Origin: Corythoichthys intestinalis
Lineage: Eukaryota; Chordata; Actinopteri; Syngnathiformes; Syngnathidae
DNA: 64,000 bases
Direction of reading: 5' to 3'
Assembly (NCBI RefSeq): GCF_030265065.1
Contig: NC_080395.1
Location: forward strand, 5,495,501 to 5,559,500
Shown: one piece after another, positions 56,597 to 64,000 of the stretch
Layout of the letters: the number at the start of each line of letters is the position of its first letter
Position numbering within the stretch: the stretch's first letter is position 1
Notes under the pieces: model-generated
Told to the model about the DNA's origin: nothing
Seen by the model: the letters and a program-made list of their open reading frames with translations, nothing else
The model's database searches: none
Position numbers and translations under genes: made by a program

Positions 56597-58465
56597 GTGA
56601 TTTCGAATTGTTGGATCGTCTTCAGAATTGGTCAGACTATTCAGGAGACATATGAGATCTTAAGTTTTCAAAATGGTGAGTTTTCATTCAAGGGTCTGAC
56701 CTGGGCGTGGTCCCAAAGTCGGCCATTTTTGGGCAAAACACCAAATTCAGAAAATGATTAAAAACTCTGTGATACAACGTTCAATCTTTTTCATTTCTAG
56801 CGTGTATATCAGATAGCCCAGCCTGAACACGACTGCATTGAAATATTACCCATTAGGCCTGGCACCCCCTAGTGGGAACAGGGAATGGCCTTCTTTACAA
56901 GACAGGCTCCTCCTCCAAGGGAAAAAAATCTATTGACCTCGAACCTGTTTCAGGGAAGCCTCAAGACATGTGTTCAGGTACCTGATGAAAAATATTGAGG
57001 TTTCGTTGAAGCGGAGAGGTCCATACCGTAAGTGAAAATGACCGTCAACAATTTGTCTCGCCAAAAACTTTGAACAGTCATAACTCGGCAGATATACAAC
57101 ATATCTGTGCCAAACTTCCCGTATTTGTTGAGAGTCATACCCTGAAGGGTCTTGTAGGGGTCATTTGCATCAACTCATCAGTGCCAACTAGTGGCGACGA
57201 AGTTTTAAAAAAGGCCTCTCCTATTGAGTTTTTTCAACGTGGAGCGATGAAATTTGGGGAGTAGATACCTTATGCCTAACTGCTCCAAAAAGCCTCTTGC
57301 ATCCATATTCCAAATCCAACAGGAAATCGGGTATTTTGGATCGAATGTGAAATTTTTATCGGTTCACAGTAGGAGTTTACATTTGGAGGCTTGAACATGC
57401 ACGAAAACTCACAAAAATTTGCACATACATGCGGCTTTGCGTAACGTTTGATAATCTTGCAACGTTACGAAAACATGTAACAAAATGGCTCAGTGGCGCC
57501 CCCTTGAAATTTTCAAAAAGGCCTCTCCATTTAGGTTTTTTCAACGTAGAGGGATGAAATTCGGAGAGTCGATACCTTGTACAAAACTGCTCCAAAAAGT
57601 CTCTTGCACGCACATTCTAAATCCTACAGGAAATCGGGTATTTTGGATTGAATGTGAAATTTTATCGATTTACAGTGTACACATTTGAGACCTTGGCACC
57701 TAGGGAATTAGTTTGATCATCCTCAAAATTGGCGAGACTATTCATGAGGCATATGAAATCTTAAGTTATCTAAATGGTGTGTTTTCATTCACGGGCCTTA
57801 CCTGGACGTGGTGCCAAAGTCGGCCATTTTTTCGGCAAAACACCGAATTTGAAAAATGACTGATAACTCCCTCATACAACGTTCAATCTATTTTAAATCT
57901 GGCATGTGTGTGAGGTATCCCAGCCTAAAAAGGAATGGATTGAAAATTTAGCAATTGTGCCTGGCGCCTCCGAGTGGGAACAGGAAATGCCCTTTTTTAC
58001 GGGACACACTCCTACTCTAAAGGGAAAAAATCAATCTACCTCAAACCTGCATAAGGGGAGCCTTAAGACATGTGTTCAGATGCCTGATGAAAATTTTTGA
58101 GGTTTGGTTGAAACAGAAGGGTCCAACAGGAAAGTGATCATGACTGTCTGTATTCTGTCTCTCCACACATTTTGAACAGTCATAACTTGGCAGGAAAATA
58201 TACATGATATCTGCTCCAAACTTCCCATGCTTGGTGAGAGTCTTACCCTGAAGAGTCCAGTAGTGGTCATTTGCATCGACTCTGTAGCGCCAACTAGTGG
58301 CAGCCGAATTTGTGGCCATTGCGTGCTTGAAAACTCAAAACAGATTCTCATCAGTTTTGTCACTTCCCGTTTAGTGATTCGGTCCTCCGGTTCCTGACCT
58401 AGCTTGCTGCTAACTTGACTTTCCAGTAATGACTATGCGGTGAACGAATTAAAAAAATGAAAGGA

Positions 58466-60382
58466 TTACATTGCTTGAGCAATTTAGCTCAGTGTCTGGA
58501 TATAAAATCAATATATCTAAGAGTCAATTATTCCCAGTTAATAGAGAAGCGCTGGTTTTGGACCATAGCAGCACCCCGTTCCAGATTGAAGAGAGACAGT
58601 TTACATATTTGGGAGTGGTCGTTACACGGCAGTTTAAGAATCTTCTAAGAGATAATTTTACTGTTTTGTTAAATCAGGTTAAAACATCATTATCACAGTG
58701 GTCTCCCTTAACATTATCGCTTGCCGGACGTATAAACTCAATAAAAATGAATATACTTCCAAAATTTATGTACTTATTTCAGAATATTCCAGTACTTATT
58801 CCAAAAGCCTTTTTTGTTTCTCTAGATTCCATAGTTTCCTCGTACATATGGCAAGGAAAAAGGCCTCGGGTCGGTAAAGCCATATTACGGAGACCAAAGA
58901 AGGACGGAGGTATGGGGCTCCCAGACTTTCGTCATTATTACTGGGCTGCTAATATTCGTTGTATCGCTTTCTGGATGGTCCAGGCTGGACGTCTTTGGAG
59001 CTGGACTCCTGTGAAAATGTCTCTCTTCCTGCACTTCTAGCTGCATCATCAGACTGTCAAATACCAAACTCACTTAACCCAGTGGTACGTCACACCCTTC
59101 GTATATGGGTCCAGTTTAGGAGATTCTTTAACTACAAACTGTTTTCTCCCTTGAGTCCGATTGCCTCCAACCACCTTTTCATCCCCTCTTCTTCTGATTA
59201 TAACTTTCGGATATGGCACGATAAGGGTATCAAATCATTTGCTGACATGTTTGAAGGTGGACACTTTGTATCATTTACTCAACTGACTGAGAAATATAAT
59301 CTGCCCAGAACTCACTTTTTTCGTTATTTGCAAGTCAGGCATTATGTGCGCTCTAATGTGCCCAATTTCCCCTTAGTACCCAGTCCTAATCCAATCGACC
59401 GGTTTCTCTCCTTTGATCCACTTTCCGAAGGTGCACTGTCAAAACTGCATAACTACATTTCGTTATCATTGGGTTCAGCTATTGATAAGGTAAGGGCAGC
59501 TTGGGAACAAGATTTGGGGCATCTCCCTGATAATTTGTGGGAATCTATACTATCTTCAATACATAAATCATCAATCTGTGCTAGGCACTGCCTTCTTCAG
59601 TTCAAGGTGGTGCACAGGGCTCACATGTCCAAAGCTAAACTGTCCAGTTTTTACCCGAACATTACGGCCACCTGTGATAAATGCAAATTTGGGGACGCTA
59701 CATTGATACATATGTATTGGCTGTGCCCCAAACTGCAGAAATTTTGGTTTGATATTTTCCAAACTCTGTCCACAGTACTAAATAAGAATATTAACATCAA
59801 TCCTACCCTTGCTTTGTTTGGTATTTTTCGTGAAGATAATGATCACTTGTCATCTACAGAACAACGTATGGTCACCTTTGCTCTGCTCTTGGCTAGACGC
59901 ACAATTTTGCTACAGTGGAAGGGGGCTGCCCTGCCCAAGCTTATCCAGTGGCGTCGGGATTTAATGTCTTGCCTCAAACTAGAAATGTTGCGCTTCTCTT
60001 TGACTAGGTCAAGGAGAAGGTTCCATACGACGTGGGATCCTTTTCTGACGTACTTTCACAAAACTCAAACAAAGCCATGAGATATGCTCAGATGTTCGGA
60101 GGGAACCCTTAAGACGTATGGATAAATACAATCATTCTCCTCCTATTTTTACATTTTCTCTCTCTAAAGATAAAGATATATACAGATATGGACATAAATG
60201 CAACAGCTTTTATTTTGTGATGCACTGCCTTTAACTCATCATTGGTATGTATTTGTTTGCCTAAATACTATAGTTATTCAGGACATTTGGGGTTGTGGGT
60301 GGGGAGGGTTTATCTTGTGTTATCTTGTTTGTAAATTTCTGTTCATATACATGAAAAAATTGAATAAAAATATTTGAAAAGA
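58466..60382 (+). mobile_element. 5'-truncated L1/Tx1-like LINE
   Basis: The two ends of the RT protein read in two frames: 58471-59040 (FSSVSGYKINISKSQLFPVN, then LAGRINSIKMNILPKFMYLF and GGMGLPDFRHYYWAANIRCI) and 58959-60080 (CENVSLPALLAASSDCQIPN through LIHMYWLCPKLQKFWFDIF to HTTWDPFLTYF). One frameshift around 58960-59035 separates them. The 3' end is AATAAAAATATTTG plus poly-A. Target duplication AAAAAAATGAAAGGA at 58451-58465 and 60383-60397. The catalytic YxDD part is upstream of the truncation. Confidence 0.8.
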
Positions 60383-60397
60383 AAAAAAATGAAAGGA

Positions 60398-61560
60398 AAG
60401 GACTTTGTCACATATTTGTTAACGTGGAGCCTATCAAATGCTGCTCAAACAGACAAAAACACCACACAAATCTTGCGAGCATGGTTTAGTGTACTACGTT
60501 TCTCAACAGACTCGGGACTATCTATGACGACATACTATCAAAATTACAGTAATTTAAAACATGGGTAGCAACGAGGTAAGCAAAAGCTGAGCTGCGGTCG
60601 CGTGACAACAGTGAAGAGGGCAGAGAACTGTCACTATATGGAGGCTTCATGGCAGCAATATTTACCTCATATGTGCACAGAAAAAAAGAATATTTAGTAT
60701 GATCACCATAATACTGATTTGCAATGAAACTGTATGTACATGTCAATTTTTTCCGAGTGTTTTATTTTTTTTCGTGTCAGAGCGTGTCGGGTGTTGGTTG
60801 GTTTGACAAATTATGTAAATCCGTCCATCATGAGCTACTCAAGCGCCCAAAAACAACGCACACGGACACGGGAGATGTCGCAATATGTCTACCTTTTTCT
60901 TAACAGACTAATGAGAGAAGATAGGCGACATTATAAAGAGCAAACAATTATTTCTCGTCAGCATTTGACGATCTGAGATGCGGGGACGACATGACCGGAT
61001 TATTTTATTTATTAATACCAGTGCAAAAATTCAATACGATCATCTTAATACTGATGTGCAATTAAACTGTCAAATATAAAAATGTAGTATTGTTTTTATT
61101 TCAGAGTAGCACATTTGACAACTAGCTATTTACACTTATAGTTTTAACAATAATGACCAAAAATAATAGTGATGAGCATAAAAACAAAAATACAACAGAG
61201 CGAGAGGTAAATATGATGTGTTGGTCGTTCCATATTTAGAAATTGAACTTTCGATTTATTTTTATTTTCGTGACAGCAAGCATGCTGCGTTGGCTGGTTG
61301 CAGGCTAGCAGCAGCATTGTATATGTGATCGAGAACATGCTAAAGAAAGTCCGTGCGCCCCCGACCCCAAACCCCCACTCCCCCCACAAAAGGAAAATGT
61401 TTGACCGTGTCCTAAATCGAAATGCAAGCACGAGCCATGACTTTGAGCCCATAGAACTAGGACAGACGACGCGGAAGTTCTCCCTCGCTTTTGCAGCAGC
61501 GGGAGGGAGACGAGGCTGTCTGTGAAAGCAGAATGATATAGCCTGTCACTCATTTCTGAA
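60398..61560. other. Spacer, no gene recognised
   Basis: Two loosely similar stretches (around 60.70-60.79 and 61.03-61.11 kb, sharing AATACTGAT(T/G)TGCAAT) suggest an old duplication. Nothing else supportable. Confidence 0.35.
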
Positions 61561-61564
61561 ACTA

Positions 61565-61817
61565 CGACGAGCGGTCAGTGTGCAAGAGAGGGAGGGACCA
61601 AGCAATGTCACTTCCCGTTCAGTTATACTGCGAAGCGGTCTTTGGTGATTCGTTCGGCAACGTCACTTCCCGTTCACTAACCGAACGATTCATTTGGGCG
61701 GGGAGGGAGATGAGGGGGGCGAACGATTCGTTGAACGATTTGTTTGAACGAATCTTTCTACTGAACGAACCGGAATGGATTCGTTTACTCAAGTGAACGA
61801 CAGATCCCGTCACTAAT
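61565..61817. repeat. Inverted copy of the repeat at 51178-51425, next to gene C flank
   Basis: Ends CGTCACTAATACTC; the NLR 3' flank begins directly after it (about 61818, matching 20.47 kb downward in gene A). Confidence 0.5.
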
Positions 61818-62526
61818 ACTCAAATACTGCTTATCATTTCTTTTTAAAAGTCATATCAGAGTCGTGTTACTTGGCATTGTAATTCTTCTCATTGTATTGG
61901 AGACTCGACCTCCTGACTTTCCTGCAGTTCAATCAAGTCAACAAAATGTAACGTTTCCAGTGTATTGATTCAAGTTCTTTTTTCATTGTAAGATGATTTT
62001 TTAAAACTTTTATTTCAAGTTGGGGTTTTATTGTTCTCGTACAAAACAACATATTGCACAATGAAGTGAAAATGATCAAATTTAAAACAACTTTCAAAAT
62101 GAGCAAAACTTTCAAGTGTACGGATGACATTTTCTTTTAAATTTGTGAAAAACATAAGTTAACCCTTTAAAGGGTACTTATTGAACTCACTGGCTGCCAT
62201 TGATGATGCTCTAGAGTCCAATCCATTTGGACAGCCCCTTCCAATACAAATGGATGAATACAACTGCCAGCAGTTTGGTGGGAACGTCGTAGACCTTCCC
62301 CTTGAACTCCACCTCCATGTGGCTGCAAAGAACCCGACGACGACTTCCTCGAATTCTGTGAGTGAGGCCGCTTTGCCCGTAGCGCCGACACCTGGTCCTC
62401 TAGCAATTGCCAGAGAGTACGTGAGACCGAACAAAATCTGAAGGAGACCAAATGGACTCGACGTCTTCTAATAATGAACATTTGGAATGATTCGCCCTTC
62501 CTGACGCCAAGGACCAAACGTTGTTC

Positions 62527-64000
62527 TTAGACCCACAGGTTAAATCTGAAGAAAGACACAAACAATAGATATTGAACATGCATTTACTCTCTGATAAGCA
62601 ACATTGTTTAGATCAGGGGTCTCAAACTGGTCCTCAAAGGGCCGCAGTGGGTACTGGATTTCATTCCAACCAAACGAGAACAATCCCTTTTCACCAATCT
62701 GTTGTCTAACAAGTGTAATCAGTTAATTGCAGTCAGGTGCTGCTTACTTTAGCAGAAACCTCATTGGTTGAACTGTCTGTTTTGGATCTGTTGGAACAAA
62801 GACCAGGACCCACTGCGGCCCTTTGTGGAATCGGTTTGAGACCCCTGGTTTAGATCTTACTTGAAAGTCTTCAGGCTATCGCTGAGATCCTCCTTGATGT
62901 CCAATAAGACCCTTTTTCCTTTTTCCTCTATTCGATTGCGAGTTAGAAATAACTGTTGAAGATGGGAGGGGTTTAACTTGAGAGCCTCGGCCAATGAAAC
63001 ACATCCTTTACTGGTGATCCCACAGTAGATCAGCCTGCAACAAATGAGATGATTCCCTTTAGTCAAGAAGGGAACCTGCTTAAAGTGATAAAGGTTCTGC
63101 TGAAAGTAGGGGTGCACGATATCCATTTTTTGAAACCGATATCGATAACTTCCTGCTCCTCAAGGCCGATATGATGTCCGATAATCTACATATTTAATTT
63201 TTCAATGTATATTCACCTGAGATTTTGAACAAATGTAGGTCAAAAATACTAGTGGCTGATTGAGCATAGATTTGCCTTTGATCAATCAATCAGTCAATAT
63301 CATTGACGATGTGTTTCCCGGAACAATGAGCACCGATCCTTAACAAACATAAACCCAACAGGTATTGTGCTTTGTCCGCAGATAAAACATTTGGTGCAAC
63401 AGGAGAGGAGACTTCTGTCGTCTTGGTCCATGAAACAACTTTCTTCATCAGGCAGTTACATATCAATAACTAAAAGGCCTCTCAAGAACTTGTAAACATA
63501 ACACTGTAAAATGCAAACATTTGCGAATTGCCTTAGTAAGGTTTATCACTCAGTGAAGGAAAAATACTGGATATACTGGTACACTGGCAAAACAGGAGTG
63601 GAAACCAACGCACACATCCCAATCCGACAATGCCAAAAATATTATGAATAGGCCCGATAACATATATTGTTATCGGAGTTATTGGGATGACGTCATAATT
63701 CCTATTATCGAACCAATAATGATCGGACCGATAATTATCGTGCCTGCCTTTTCCTTGACTGATACAGGGTTGATGCGGGTCATTAAAAAGCATTAAGTCA
63801 TTAAATGGATTTTGTGAAAATTGGGGCTTTAAAAATGATTAAATTAAATGTTTCAAAGCATTTCGAACTATGTAAACTTGACAGGATTTTTTTTTTAACA
63901 TAACTGATTAGAGTTGCTGCTAACGGCATCACTGATTCTTTTGATTAGTTGACCGGGTTCATTGAAGATTAGGAATTGAAGGACCCCCTTACTTGAGGAT
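62527..64000 (-). CDS. NLR gene C: 3' part, running off the right edge
   Basis: Visible parts: the donor end of an LRR exon at 63993-64000 (ATCCTCAA|GTAAGG on the minus strand), the terminal LRR exon 63034-62861 (LIYCGITSKGCVSLAEALK...LTRNRIEEKGKRVLLDIKEDLSDSLKTFK) and the last exon 62545-62527 (KFNLWV, TAA). All are open and in phase 2. The intron before the terminal exon carries the same hAT-type insertion, at the same site and orientation, as gene A (18668-19418), so C is closer to A than B is. Whether the gene is whole cannot be judged from this window. Confidence 0.75.
62614..62847. mobile_element. hAT MITE, 8-bp TSD GTTTAGAT, beside the gene C last-exon donor
   Basis: Starts CAGGGGTCTCAAACTGG, ends CGGTTTGAGACCCCTG; perfect duplications GTTTAGAT at 62606-62613 and 62848-62855. 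It lies inside the last intron of gene C, only about five bases beyond the GTAAGA donor signal (62860-62855). B and D show the empty site. Confidence 0.9.
63107..63743. mobile_element. hAT MITE in gene C intron, same insertion as 18668-19418
   Basis: TAGGGGTGCACGATATCC at the left matches the gene A copy's end, and the adjacent GCTGAAAG is the same target. The other end has lost the target duplication and some host sequence. About 640 bp. Confidence 0.7.

Larger units (their letters stand above)
54330..58450. repeat. Fish repeat with GGCTCAGTGGCGCCCCCTTG units, interrupted
   Basis: About 310-bp units at 54.33-54.65, 54.66-54.95 and 57.37-57.68 kb and partial ones at 57.18-57.36 kb share GGAGGCCTGAACATGCA, CAAAATTTGCACATAC, TTTTCAAAAAGGCCTCTCC and CCAACAGGAAATCGGGTATT. 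A second module recurs at 56.95-57.2 and 58.0-58.3 kb (GAACAGTCATAACT..., CGCCAACTAGTGGC). The block is split by the TTAA element 54945-56596. Open frames in it are repeats of one another, not genes. Confidence 0.65.

Noticed and set aside
54330-57690. Similar short frames ending FKGAPLSHF... at several places
   Set aside because: They are translations of one fish repeat; no family match, no start context, and copies differ by shifts.
1-64000. CRISPR array, bacterial operon or B30.2 exon
   Set aside because: No spaced short repeats, all genes have introns, and no SPRY/B30.2-like translation follows any of the NLR copies.

Overview
This window looks like a chromosomal segment of a ray-finned (probably percomorph) fish. 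The evidence is a cluster of fish-type NLR immune genes whose exons are joined by phase-2 introns, together with L2, L1/Tx1-like and R2-type LINE remnants, a tRNA-derived SINE, many hAT, TTAA-target and P-like DNA transposons, and a sushi-type Ty3 LTR element. No species can be named from the sequence alone.

The host genes belong to one NLR family in four states. Gene A (+, coding 5990-19768) reads as PYD exon, FISNA-NACHT-winged-helix exon, eight LRR exons and a tiny last exon. All exons are open, and the spliced model gives about 1170 residues. Gene B (-, coding 48197-39849) is its inverted paralogue with four LRR exons and about 925 residues. Fragment D (-, 53524-53786) is only the last two coding exons of a third copy. 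Gene C (-, 62527 to beyond 64000) enters from the right edge; its last LRR exon and tail are visible and a further LRR exon is cut by the window end. A and B face each other tail to tail. Both carry two decayed PYD exons upstream of the working one, and a possible shared leader exon about 3 kb (A) or 1.3 kb (B) upstream.

Layout: 1-2.65 kb, a fold-back-like repeat with 293-bp tandem units and a hAT-like insertion; 2.8-20.5 kb, gene A with an L2 insertion upstream and many intron insertions; 20.5-39 kb, almost entirely mobile elements, including a four-deep nest (27952-36056) around a whole-looking sushi-type Ty3 element, and a P-like element inside a hAT element (36712-39029); 39-49.6 kb, gene B; 49.9-62.1 kb, mobile elements with fragment D in the middle and an L1-like LINE at 58.5-60.4 kb; 62.1-64 kb, gene C.

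The paralogous copies act as built-in controls. Several insertions in A have an empty site in B, so target-site duplications and insertion order can be read directly. The inferred role of A and B is cytosolic innate sensing: LRR for sensing or autoinhibition, NACHT for ATP-driven assembly, PYD for recruiting an ASC-like adaptor. The copies differ mainly in LRR number, as expected for a lineage-specific NLR expansion.
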